This document shows positions 43,979 through 54,500 of a stretch of DNA of 64,000 bases, in pieces. Made by a program: the position numbers and the translations under genes. Each line of letters starts with the position of its first letter. Within the stretch, counting starts at the first letter, position 1. The notes under the pieces were generated by a model. It had not been told where the DNA came from, ran no database searches, and worked only from the letters and a program-made list of their open reading frames with translations. Source of the stretch: Liolophura sinensis (taxonomy: Eukaryota; Mollusca; Polyplacophora; Chitonida; Chitonidae); contig NC_088306.1 of assembly GCF_032854445.1 (NCBI RefSeq), positions 12,395,386 through 12,459,385 on the forward strand, written 5' to 3'.

Positions 43979-44842
43979 TAGTTCGTGGACACTGAGATCT
44001 GGTTAGACAACTTCATTGACATGCTCCATGGTTCTCAACGACATGTTTTCCATCAGTTATTTAACCAACACAACCTGGATGGAACTGTCCAAGCGTATCG
44101 TGATTGTATCTGGGTATATTTCAGTGTGTGATTCTTAGATACGCTTTAGTGATGCGTACAAATCCATGACCTCCCAGACAAGTTAGGTTCTCACCTTGAA
44201 AACACATCACACGGGTTTGTTAATAAATATAAAAAAAGGCTGAAAGAAAAACTCACCAACCTTGACCATTTAACCTGGAAAGACACAAGTACTTTCGTCA
44301 GAGTGGAACGACCGGTACGTATTTATTTGACTTGCTATGTGCTGTTCATACAAGAGGCCATCATATATCAAGGTCCAGCCTATACTCTGAAAAAGACTCG
44401 TGAAAACACTAAATACTAATAACATGGTTTGGAAAAGAATGCCCAAAATATGTCAAAGGACGTAGGGAAATGACCAGCAGAGAAAGCTGGGAATGACCTG
44501 CTGTGAATAGCGATTACCAAGTGACAAAATAATTGTCAAACACAGCCTAGCAAAGTGGGTTTTACCCTATATTTATTAATCACTTATGTGTCTAATCGAT
44601 ACACTGAACAGCTTAGCGTAATAAATAAACAAAGTTACCCCAAAGAAATTCATTTTGACGATTTCTCAAAATTTATAATACATTTGCTTATTTTTTTATG
44701 CTAAGTGGATCAGTGGATCAACTAGATTCTGGTCGACGCTCCGAGTCACCGACTCCGTTCTTCATCACAAGACAGTGGACTTCCAGAAAAGTTACAAACA
44801 ACTAACCAAGCCTGAGATCATCAAAATGAATTACTTTGCTTA
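43979..44842 (+). pseudogene. Broken run of protein-like frames, unassigned
   Basis: Three plus-strand segments look protein-like: about 43979-44133 (F-V-D-T-E-I-W-L-D-N-F-I-D), 44153-44419 (L-E-N-T-S-H-G-F-V-N-K-Y-K-K-R-L) and about 44708-44842 (F-Q-K-S-Y-K-Q-L-T-K-P-E-I-I). They are in different frames with stops between them and no good splice pairing for the first two. I recognise no domain. It could be a decayed gene, a mobile-element relic, or an unusual gene with introns I cannot resolve. Confidence 0.25.
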
Positions 44843-45243
44843 TTAATCATTTTGTTTATTAGTAGGTGATTCGTTCTATTCAACGTCACACGACTCACAC
44901 AGCGTTCTATATACGGGAAAATATAATTCCAATGGACCTGGATGGTGCTCGGGCCAGGGTGGGATGCGGCTAGTTGTTTAGCTCTAGATATGTCAACACA
45001 CAACATATATATTCCAAAGCGAATATGGTCTGCAAGATTTCGTAAGAGTTCGTAAGAGTTCGCAAAGGTAACCAGATTTGAAACTGTCTCGGATGATAAG
45101 GACTCATTTCTTGAAAATATATCTGAGAAAAACACATTTCTCCACAACGAAAGGTGACCTGATGACTTTCTGTGAAGTGTCTTGTTAAACAAGTCAGATT
45201 AATAAATCATTTAGTTTGGTCCAAGTTTGACTCATGAGTCATT

Positions 45244-45468
45244 GAAGTGTCATGCCGAAGACACCAGACATGACACTCGACCCAGTCACATTATACTGAC
45301 ACCGGACCAATCAGTCCTGTTTCCTTGCTCTAACTTCTCAGTACGGAGCGCCAAGCGAGGCTGCAAAAATACCATTTATTAAAGTCTTTGGTATGACCCG
45401 AACCAGGTTTGATCGGGGTTTCCCAACTTCGACGGGGACGCTCTGACCATTAGGCCACCGACGCGGTC
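45244..45468 (-). mobile_element. SINE, family C
   Basis: An uninterrupted copy of the element that is split at 30.8-31.8 kb. Contains CATTATACTGACACCGG and TCTCAGTACGGAGCGCCAAG; the tRNA-like head is at the right end near CTGACCATTAGGCCACC. Confidence 0.8.
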
Positions 45469-45481
45469 AGATCGATATGAT

Positions 45482-45712
45482 TTATTTGATTTATTTATTT
45501 ATGCGAATGATGTTTTACAACGTACTCAAGAATATTTCACTTATACGACGACAGCCAGCATTATGGTGGGAGGAAATCGTACAGAGCCGGAGGGAAACCC
45601 ACGGCCATCTGTAGGTTGTTTGCAGACCTTCCCACGGACGACCAGAGAGGAAGACGCAGCGACCGCATTGGTGAGAGGCTCCTGGGTCAATGCGCCTCGC
45701 TGGCGAGGCCTA
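45482..45712 (-). mobile_element. SINE family A, head degenerate
   Basis: Tail, full core and part of the head (GCAGCGACCGCATTGGTGAG); the head end is altered (GCTGGCGAGGCC). It is adjacent to the family C copy. Confidence 0.85.
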
Positions 45713-46360
45713 TATGAGAACAAACATTTAATAACATAATACTGCAAATATATAATACAAGTACTGTGTACATGTATACGCATAGTTAACAGTTTAAAAA
45801 AAGAATACATCTACCCAGCAAACAGGTAATTCTACGTGCCGTTCTTTTAAAGTATATATGCGCGGGTGCTAGTTCCAGTGTTAATTTTCAACAGCTAATA
45901 TGACTCTATTATCCACGGAATCCGTATATCTTTAGTCGTTGTAAAATTGTGCAAAACGTCGACGTCAACTTCATTGTAGTTCCCCCTGACAAGAGTTGTG
46001 TCCATTTTAAAGGAAATCATGACAGAGAGTTTGCTACACAGAGCTACTGAATTCATTTGAATAAAGCAATCATCTAAGAAAGGTGTTTACGAAATCCTTT
46101 CCAGGACAAATACCTCGAGCCGGTATGACAAGTGACAGTTAGTTACTTGTTAGTCATTCCTGTATACCTTAAATACCTGCATAATAGGATACGGAATGAC
46201 TGCATATTTATGAAATTTCGACCACTACAGAGGGCTTCGATCACAATTGTTATCAGTGTAGTGGTCAGCACATTTAAGGAGCTTTTCATTAAATTCTGTT
46301 CATGCCCAGGTCAACAAGTTTGTCCAATTCACCATAAATTTATCTAATTCAACAGCGTTT
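45713..46360. other. Intergenic, nothing recognised
   Basis: AT-rich, with no exon or repeat identified. Confidence 0.45.
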
Positions 46361-46690
46361 ATTTATTTAGTTCATTGTTTTGCGCCATACTCACTTATAT
46401 TCGATGAAGTTCAGATTTGTGGCTGGAATTACCGGAGTGCCCGGCGTAAACCACGGACCTTCGGTAAATTTCAGACGAACTTTCCGACATGTGACATATA
46501 GATTTGCATCCCATAAATGGCCTTCACCGAACGTTAGACTGCACAAGCGGCCACACGAGCGTCATCAACCACTTATCGTCACCATGCACCCCATAAGCTG
46601 TGACAGGTGGGGAATTTACAAATTCCCTGTCCAAGTCAGGTTTTGAATCCGCATCTCGTGTTTTCGGCGGTTGATTCGACGTCATTGGCT
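46361..46690 (-). mobile_element. SINE-like repeat, family E
   Basis: The left end looks like a SINE tail read in reverse (TTTATTTATTTAGTTCATTG, GCGCCATACTC). The body CGAACGTTAGACTGC and GGGGAATTTACAAATTCCC matches the interrupted copy at 48.1-48.6 kb. Confidence 0.55.
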
Positions 46691-47086
46691 ACATTACAAG
46701 AGTCTGGGCATATATGTACATCTGAATAAGCACTGTAGTCTGTGGTGTTGGAGCTGAATTTGGACTTTCAACCTTATTCGTCAATAAGTAATTTTTTTCG
46801 CAAAAAAAGATCCAATAAACCAGGCGGTCAGCGAAGGGCTATAAACATATTTTTAATTGTTTACCATGAATGTCGAAATCTGCTCTCAGGATACAATGAA
46901 TTTAATATGACATTTTTATTATAAAATTTTACTTGTGAATCAGGAATGTAACCGTGGACTGGTGTTTAGACGGCTTTTAACCTTTGTAAATCCTGATTTC
47001 AATCTGAGCTAATATAACAGTCTTTACTGGTATCATCTCATCATCTAAACAGCACAAGACGTTGTAAAGGTTAGACTTTTGTGTGC

Positions 47087-47215
47087 CTAAGGGAGTGGTT
47101 TCAAAAGGCCTCGAACAAATTATTTATCTTACCTGAAGTCTGAGTAACCAACATGATAGCGAGCTCAAGGTCTTAAGGTTGTCATATGTTTTTGACTGCT
47201 TGTTTCATTGCTTAA
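47087..47215. repeat. Direct repeat of about 125 bp, copy 1
   Basis: CCTAAGGGAGTGGTTTC, CCAACATGATAGCGAGCTC and GTTGTCATATGTTTTTGAC; near-identical to 48331-48470. Confidence 0.85.
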
Positions 47216-47709
47216 GGCTTTAACGTCGCCACCGTCATTACTTCATTCTTTGAGTCTTCTTGAAGCCGACTGGTTCCAATGGGGTCATAAGCGGGACTAA
47301 GCTTGCACTGACCATTGCTCTCTTACAACGTATGAGTACAACGTCACCATTCGGCCCCTAAAACGTCTTCGCAGAAGCATGACAACAACTGTAAATCTTA
47401 AGCTCGATTCACCTGGGCCAGGAAACGTTTGCTGTCATAAGACTTCAACACTATGACCTCAGGCCTACCCTTTGATGTCTGACTTGTACTGATTCATCTT
47501 CGATAATCAGGGTTTTTGAATTATTCATCATCATAAGTAAACATGTAATTTTATAGCCGCCTCACTTAGTGCATATGTATGTACACAAAAGCGAGGCCAA
47601 AATTTCCATTCTATTGCCTTACTTCAAATATTAGCTTAACTACTGTATAAGCAGACTTATCACACAGATTCCATACCCGATGAGCCAATAACCAAAAACC
47701 AGCTATGCT

Positions 47710-47820
47710 GAATTTTTAGCACGCGGTTTGTTACACACCTCTTGAAGGTCAGTGGTTTTCTCCGGGCACACCGGTTTGTTACGCACTTCTTGAAGGCCAG
47801 TGGTTTTCTCCGGGCACACC
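47710..47820. repeat. Tandem duplication of 55-60 bp
   Basis: Two adjacent copies of a unit with CGGTTTGTTAC, CTTGAAGG and CAGTGGTTTTCTCCGGGC, followed by a degraded SINE-like segment (CCGGCCGTTGTATAGGTGAA). Confidence 0.8.
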
Positions 47821-48117
47821 GGTTTCCTCCCTCCATAATCCTGCCGGCCGTTGTATAGGTGAAAGATGAAGTCCTTAATAACCAACATCATGACGACCGG
47901 AAAATTTCATTATATTTAATTCTTGAATTTAATTTTGGGGTCGAGGTACCGAGGTAGACGGAGTTCCCGGGGTAAACCAACGACCTCCGCCAGGCACCTG
48001 GCAAACGCCCTTAAAGCCGCGGAGAAACAGCACGAGTTGGATTCGAACATGCGACTTCACTGGGCATGAGCTTACAGCGAGCCAGAGCTTTACAATCAAG
48101 AATCTGAGGAAGCAAAA

Positions 48118-48560
48118 TATAAATTTGTTTATATCATTGTTGATTTACGTCTTGCTCAAGAATTTTTCACTTACACGATGGCAGCCATTGCTATGAGTGG
48201 ACAAAACCGTTGGACACTGGTAAGTTACTGACGAACTTTCTCACGTATTGCGTACAGATATGTACACTGTATTTGTGGAACACACGTGGTCTTCCACGAA
48301 CGTTAGACCGCCCAAAGCGTCGTTAATCACGTGCCTAAGGGAGTGCTTTCAGAAGGCCTCGAACAAATTGCTTATCACACATCTACCTGAAGTCTGCGTA
48401 ACCAACATGATAGCGAGCTCAAGGTCTTAAGGTTGTCATATGTTTTTGACTGCTTGTTTGATTGTTTGAGGCAAGACACCACGGATGTTGAGAGCTCGGG
48501 AATGTACAGATTCCCCAAGGCCGTGCTTGATCCGCATCTATAAAGAGTCCTAGCGATTGA
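48118..48560 (-). mobile_element. SINE-like repeat, family E, interrupted
   Basis: The left part resembles a SINE A tail/core (GTCTTGCTCAAGAATTTTTCAC), then CGAACGTTAGACCGCC as in the 46.4 kb copy. It is interrupted at about 48331-48475 by the direct repeat and resumes with GGGAATGTACAGATTCCCC. Confidence 0.5.
48331..48470. repeat. Direct repeat of about 125 bp, copy 2
   Basis: Matches 47087-47215 at high identity with one small length difference (CACACATCTACC), and lies inside a family E repeat. Confidence 0.85.
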
Positions 48561-49820
48561 CTCCAGCAAAATATCATAAAAACTACTGTATAGCTTATGG
48601 GCAAAAAAGCTGTCGTCAGATGTCATATTCAGGAAAATAAGTTTAACCGGCGTAAAGAACCAAGTTAATGGATGAATAAACAAAACGTGGCTAGTATGTC
48701 GACGAAATCCACCAGATCACTTCACAAATAATAATCCATATTTTACGCCTTTCCTTGGAATGATCTGAAATTCTACAACTTAATTTGGTTATCGGGCATT
48801 CACACACCAATTTTGAAAAGAGCAACAACCCTGCGTATAGCATCCTATAGTAGATTCTTGTTCTAACAGAAGTTTGCTTATCCCATACATGGTCGTTCTG
48901 CTGGCGCAGGTAGTAAAATCAAAGGAGGCTTATTTGAAAAGGTTGCATTGAATGAAACAAGCTGAACAAACGTAGATTATATGGAAGCTGGCAAAGGGGC
49001 CACACGACGTCGTCACATCAAGCCTGAAATTTTGACAACCTACACGGAGACATACATTTCAAACTGATGGCCACAGTTGGTACTACAATTTGAAGCTGAA
49101 GGAAACCACGTTGTATTCTCACAGAAACATAACTCGGATCAGTTTTATTAAACTGCTTGCCTCATAAGAAGATGTTAAATGAATAAAACATGGTCGTCTG
49201 GAAAATTTGAGACAATAAGAAACTTTCCGACCTGCAATAATGTAAAGTACGGTAATATATTACCCATGTGCTGACGACCTATACAGTCGTCATTGAACGG
49301 GGGAAAATGTTACGCCATTTGTTTGCAGAAAAGCCCTATTCAGTATTGTCAATAATGTTTACCCTGTAAGAAAATATACGACCCAGACAGGCACCCAACT
49401 AGATATACAAATGTTTCTAAACGGTGTTACTGGTACAAATATAAACGAAGACCATACATTTGAGGCATAATTTACCCGCAGGGTATTGTTTGCATGATTT
49501 TTGACTTTCAGTCTGTATCACCGATTAAAATGTTTAATTGAAATTCAAATCAAACACCACGACAGGTCTTTCGTTGGGACTGTTTATTGTTAGCAGAATG
49601 TATTACAAGACGATCTCCCCCAAAACAAGAGTTCGAATGCTATAACTAAATGAGCTGTCATGAACTGAAAGCCTTTACTCTTAGCCAATGTTGACGTAAA
49701 CCTGAAATAAGAACATCTTTAAACAGTGCTAGAGTTCAATATATGACATCAGTAAGTAAGATATACGGGTAAAATGTATACAGGGTTACTTTACAGTGTG
49801 TGATGAAAATTTAATTACCG
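48561..49820. other. Intergenic, nothing recognised
   Basis: AT-rich; no supported exon or repeat. Confidence 0.45.
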
Positions 49821-49821
49821 G

Positions 49822-49823
<2 letters not shown>

Positions 49824-49910
<87 letters not shown>
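49824..49910. repeat. (AT)n microsatellite
   Basis: About 86 bp of AT dinucleotide. Confidence 0.97.
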
Positions 49911-49914
<4 letters not shown>

Positions 49915-50129
49915 GATTAATTATCATACAGGTTCCTCAGTAAGGCCAGCTTTATGAACGGAAGAAACCGGAGTAAGATATCGGTCTTGGCCGGATTTCT
50001 CACAAATTTCTTGACTTAAAGCAGAAAGAGTTCGATTCAAACATACGAACTCGCCGAAAGGTCTGATAGTCGTAGCGAACAGGTATTTTCACCATGTGAG
50101 TGTACATCTCCGCCTCAGCTAAAAGCCTT

Positions 50130-50560
50130 ATGCATTATGCAAGTCTTCCACTGCAGGCAAAGAGACAATATTCTGTATTTGTGTTGTATTGCGTGAAGAA
50201 TCGTATCAAAAATTCCAGAATCCGGCTTCAGTATTTTTGGTACTTGTGCGAAGGCCGCACCTTTTCATCAAAATCTTGCCAGATTAGGTTAAAAATAATT
50301 CCTGGGCCGAGATTCAGTTAGAGTTCACAACTAGAGGTACTAGATTGGTACTTGTCCCAAAGCCAAGTTGTTCACAAACTTTCATCAAAATCCCTGTGTG
50401 ACAATGGTGAAGATTCACTTAAAAATCCGTGGACGCGAATCCATATCATAACCAAACGGTAATGGATTTGTGTTTGGTAAAGCTGTGCACAAAATGTCAC
50501 CCAAATCGACCAAAGGCTTTTTCCATGGATTTTCCCGCAAACAGACTGGCAGAAGCATAC
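50130..50560. repeat. Decayed tandem repeat of about 120 bp
   Basis: Three diverged segments share 'CTTG...AAGCC..(G)TTC/CACAAA..TTTCATCAAAATC', at about 50235, 50350 and 50470. It resembles decayed repeat tails common in bivalve and gastropod DNA; no protein relic is visible. Confidence 0.4.
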
Positions 50561-51112
50561 TCAAGACAATGCACTATATTCCCTCACTTTTCTAGCCCTA
50601 TTTCCACATAATATACCCAACCGCCTTCACCCAGCACATTTTATGGCACATGAAGCTGACAAAATAAGCATTTTTGTGACTTTGCAATGATTCCATATAA
50701 TTGGTTATCTGTATAGTAAGACGAATGCATATCTGCAAAAGTTTGAGCTGAAAAGATGGAAATGCTGACTAGCAAACACTGAAAAACTGGATTCGAACTC
50801 AAGTTGTACAACAATTATACACACCTTCTTCATGACGACCTCAAACTCGACAAAGGTTACCAGCTTGTCCCCTAAAACCAGATGTGTATTTGTAGAAACA
50901 GGAACAATGGCAGCAATTAAAATCTAAATGAAGATCTATGCTTGACAAGACAGGTTGTGACAATATAGAAAACACGATCAAACAAAACGAAAAACCTCTA
51001 GAAAATAACAATTATTGTTCATTTTTAGGTTGACATACACAAAAATACGTGTGAGCAGCATATGTATTACAGCAAAACAGAAAACAAGTCTACACAATTT
51101 GGGACAGCGCGT

Positions 51113-51258
51113 TATTTATTTATCTATTTGTTTATTTGACTGGTGTTTTACGTCGTACTCTAATACGACGGGGGCCAGCGTCATGGTGAGGGGAAACCAA
51201 ACAGAGCGTGGGGGAAACCCACGACCATCCAAGGGCGCGTAGACGTATCTGGCAAGCA
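51113..51258 (-). mobile_element. SINE family A, partial with small deletion
   Basis: Tail and core, but the AAGAATATTTCACTT segment is missing between GTCGTACTC and TAATACGACG. It lies in the 3' flank of EF-hand gene 2. Confidence 0.8.
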
Positions 51259-51386
51259 TTCCCACGTACAAAAATTGCAAACTGCATGGATGAGATCCTT
51301 ACTGATACGGAAGCACCATAAAAACACAGTCCCCATATTCCGATGATTAACGTACATAGAGTATAATAAGAGATTATCGGAGTAAT

Positions 51387-51598
51387 CTATTGACTCTTGA
51401 CTATGTGGAACTCACGCTTTGAAGCATCGCCGTTGCCGTCAAACTTATTAAACAGCTCGACATAGTCGTCCACGGAGAGCATACCATTCCCACTTGTATC
51501 GAAGAAGTTGAAAATAACATTGGCCTGTACCCCTGTGTCACCGTACTTCTGCATCCAGCTTTTCATAAACTCCTCCTTCTCTATATCACTGTGGGGAT
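51387..51598 (-). CDS. EF-hand gene 2, terminal exon
   Basis: The acceptor is TTGTCTACATTCAG. Two bases complete an Asp codon, then 69 codons: P-H-S-D-I-E-K-E-E-F-M-K-S-W, the canonical loop at 87-98, and the degenerate last loop. Stop TAG at 51387-51389. Confidence 0.92.
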
Positions 51599-54192
51599 CT
51601 GAATGTAGACAAATAAACACAAGTATCATACTTGTCTAATTTCCTATCCAGTTATTCACAAACTCTATTTTCCGTTTAGGGCCTGGATACATATTAAAAA
51701 CACAAATATCCGTTTGGACTGAAATCCACATCCAGTTATTCACAAACTCTATTTTCCGTTTAGGATCTGAATACATATTTTAAAAAAAACCCCACAAATA
51801 TCTATGGCATGTATGGTTCTGAACTTCACATCCATTTCTTCACAAACCCTCCCTTCTTCAGATCACCGCGGGGATCTGAATACAGACACGTAACCTTTGT
51901 TCTGAACTCCCCATGTAATTATTCACAATCCCTCCTTTTCCATGTCACGCATTATTTAAATCTGAATACAGGTTGATCAACACAAATGTCACCTTGGTCT
52001 GAAATCTCCATTCAGCTATTCATCAACTCTTTCTTTTCCATACTGCAATAACAATCCGATATTTCTCTAGTACGCATGGGGTTTAAAGAAAAATCAAACG
52101 AAATGACAATCCGATGTTTCTTGAGTACGGCGTTAAGCAACAATTAAATAAAATGACAACACAATAACAAAATGACAACACAATGACAAAATAACAACAC
52201 AATGACAAAATGGCAACACAATGACAAACACAAAATGGCAACACAATGACAAAATGACAACTCAGTGACAAACACAAAATGACAACACAATAACAAGTAG
52301 AAAACAGGTATTATCGCATGTTTACCCTTGATTTTTGCATATGTAGTATGTTGGATGTCTACAAAGCAGAATTTATTTATTTTTTTATTTCATTGGTGTT
52401 TTACGCCGTACTCAAGAATATTTCGCTTATACGACCGTGGCTCATGTTGGAAAATATGTTTAGTGACATATATCTCATGTAGAGACCTACTTCATTATGA
52501 TATACTAGTTGGCTTCTCCATGTTTTCTTAGTGAAGGCGAGTCTTTGGCGTGTCGTTAAAAACATATGGTAAAAATAGTTAAAATGTTGACATTTTTCTA
52601 TCAAACCGCAAATCGGCCCTCGGCCGAGTTTTGTATTTATCTGACCATGAATGTCAATGTCCGGTGAATATATAACGTCAAAAAAGTTTTATTTGTTGTC
52701 CCAGGAATAGAATTGCACGCATGAGAGCTTTGTCTGCGAGCTGATTTTGATGCTAAAAATGTTAGTGAAATGACGCCTATCACTGAGTATGCATGGAAAT
52801 GTACGTGTCACACGCTCCGCGAAGCATAACACATATTTCCGCAGTGTGGTTTGTTTGAAACGACATCTACATGTGAAATAAGTTTGATAGTTTGGTAATG
52901 CGTGTAATCCTATGAAGACAGGCCCAATAATGCTGGAATAAGATTAATGACTGTGATAATGGCATTGAAATAGCGGAATAATAACGATTATAAAATAGGG
53001 CCAATGTAACGATATTGTAATATGCCCAACACCAATGTCGCTGTCTACATCTAGAGTTAAACTCAAAAGATGCGATTCGGACTGATTCCGGTGTTGTAAT
53101 AACGTCATCTGTTTCATGCGCATCATATAGCGCAGTAAGAAAACTCAACTTCTGGAGATATCTTAGATATTACTCAGAGTTTTAGGAAATTGTCTGAAAT
53201 ACTTTAAAGCGGTCAGGTGTGAATATTTACAAGAAAGTTTAGGAATTAAAAAAAAAGTACTTATGCAGTTTTGTAACAGTGAAGCCTGGTCGAAAGGACA
53301 CGTTAGCGACAAATACTGAGAAGAAAACCGTAGATAATGTACGTATAGGACCTACAATACTTCGATACAATTGTCATTATTTTACTCAACACCTTAATTC
53401 ATCCAACAATCTAATCAGACATATTTGTAAGTGATTTACCGTGTCCAAGGTGCTGTAAGAAGGCGCCGATATCGTGAAGAGTAAGGAGTCCATTATGGTT
53501 AATGTCCATATCATGGAACATGGCCACCAGCTTGGCGTGCTCACTGGTGAAGCTGGAAAGACAAAAACCAGACAAGAATTTAGACACTCATATCTGCTTT
53601 TGAGTGAATGGCTTATTTGTTTGTTGTTTTGCATCATATCATCATTGTATTTCAACAGACACCGACCGCAACTTATAAAGTAGGGGTCAGTTTTATGGGT
53701 AGAGGAAACCACGCAGAGGCCGACAGACTCCCTCAGCCACAGGTGCATGACAAATCTCCTGGATTCGAACACCCTACTTCATCGGGCAGTTAAGGCAGAT
53801 GAATGTTTTACAAAATCTTCCCCCTCCAGGACACATTGTGCTTTCACGCTAAATGTGTTTAATAAGAAGCGAATAAAATCTTTCTTTTTTTCATTTTCAA
53901 AACAGAAGAATATACCTATCATACAGTTTAGGTTTAATTCAAATACCGGTGTGTGGGAAGGCCTGCAAGCAACCTGAGGATGCTTGTGGGTTTCCCCCAG
54001 GCTCTGCCCACTTTTCTCCCAGCATAATGCTGACGTAGTATAAGTGAACTATTCTTGAGTACGGCGTAAAACACCAATCAAATAAATAAATAATTCAAAT
54101 ACACATGGTATCAATAATTTATATAATAATAATGTCGAGATTTACCTGAAACAGCCAGCGACTAACACACACAACACAGCGACAGACAACAT
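51387..54192 (-). CDS. EF-hand gene 2: complete secreted calcium-binding protein, 123 residues
   Basis: Minus-strand join 54192-54146, 53552-53440, 51598-51387; intron phases 2 and 1, all codons restored. Residues 1-15 (M-L-S-V-A-V-L-C-V-L-V-A-G-C-F) are a signal peptide. EF loop at 32-43 (D-I-N-H-N-G-L-L-T, Asp at position 12) and at 87-98 (D-T-S-G-N-G-M-L-S, Asp at 12). Degenerate loops lie at about 54-65 and 107-117 (D-G-N-G-D). So it has four EF-hand remnants, two likely functional, in an extracellular or secretory-lumen protein that ends S-Q-TAG. The body is shorter than a standard calmodulin-like protein because loop 4 is cut short. It differs from EF-hand gene 1 in sequence and intron phases, so the two are not recent duplicates. 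Confidence 0.88.
51640..52045. repeat. Decayed tandem copies of the terminal exon's 3' splice site and first exon bases
   Basis: Five copies of 80-98 bp upstream (in gene orientation) of the real acceptor. Read on the minus strand each has an A/T-rich intron-like part, TGTATTCAG or TGTATCCAG, then a diverged form of the first 45 exon bases. The copy near 51830-51895 still reads D-P-R-G-D-L-K-K-G-G-F-V-K-K-W, matching the exon's D-P-H-S-D-I-E-K-E-E-F-M-K-S-W. Confidence 0.82.
52090..52145 (+). mobile_element. SINE 3'-end fragment
   Basis: CCGATGTTTCTTGAGTACGGCGTTAAGCAACAATTAAATAAAA resembles the family A 3' end; very short. Confidence 0.5.
52146..52302. repeat. Minisatellite of ATGACAACACA type
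   Basis: Irregular repeats of AAATGACAACACAATGACAA, 10-30 bp period, in the second intron of EF-hand gene 2. Confidence 0.88.
52303..53439. other. EF-hand gene 2, second intron, remainder
   Basis: Contains one SINE A tail fragment. Otherwise AT-rich with no exon recognised. Confidence 0.55.
52373..52440 (-). mobile_element. SINE family A, tail fragment
   Basis: TTGGTGTTTTACGCCGTACT through GCTTATACGACCG; broken after about 70 bp. Confidence 0.75.
53440..53552 (-). CDS. EF-hand gene 2, middle exon
   Basis: The acceptor is GTCTTTCCAG; the donor is GTAAATC. 37 full codons: F-T-S-E-H-A-K-L-V-A-M-F, the canonical EF loop (D-M-D-I-N-H-N-G-L-L), and L-Q-H-L-G-H. The first base completes a Ser codon with the leader exon. 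It has no ATG and overlaps misleading frames on both strands. Confidence 0.92.
53957..54093 (+). mobile_element. SINE family A, 3' half
   Basis: From GTGGGAAGGCCTGCAAGC to TCAAATAAATAAAT, in the first intron of EF-hand gene 2 and opposite to the gene. Confidence 0.85.
54146..54192 (-). CDS. EF-hand gene 2, first exon (signal peptide)
   Basis: The ATG at 54192-54190 follows GGATC and opens 15 codons of signal peptide plus two bases. The donor CAG|GTAAATC is good. The frame is open further upstream, but the hydrophobic leader starts exactly at this Met, which decides the start. Confidence 0.85.
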
Positions 54193-54375
54193 GATCCGTT
54201 CTGGAAAAATCAACATCAAGCCAACGATCAGCGTATAAAAATCAAAGCGTATAAGAGTCAAAAAGTGGGAAAAGGAGGTAAAGCTCCGATCGTATGGAAT
54301 CGTTTTGGGCGCTGCCAGCAGTGACACAGTTTCATGACATGAGTCAAAACTGTATGACATCGGGAGGTTTAGATT

Positions 54376-54500
54376 TCCTGTAACAAAGTCACTACAAGTA
54401 ACAAAGTCACTACGAGTAACAAAGTCACTACAAGTAACAAAGTCACTACAAGTAACAAAGTCACTACAAGTAACAAAGTCACTACAAGTAACAAAGGTGG
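54376..54500. repeat. 18-bp minisatellite upstream of EF-hand gene 2
   Basis: Seven units of AGTAACAAAGTCACTACA, nearly perfect, 180-310 bp upstream of the start codon and so in or near the promoter. Confidence 0.95.

Noticed and set aside
44821-45192. 123-codon minus-strand frame
   Set aside because: Fairly long, but no domain, signal peptide or splice partners; overlaps the end of the broken plus-strand frames.
52867-53148. Two overlapping minus-strand frames of 93 and 60 codons
   Set aside because: In the second intron of EF-hand gene 2, with no motifs and no usable splice sites in phase.
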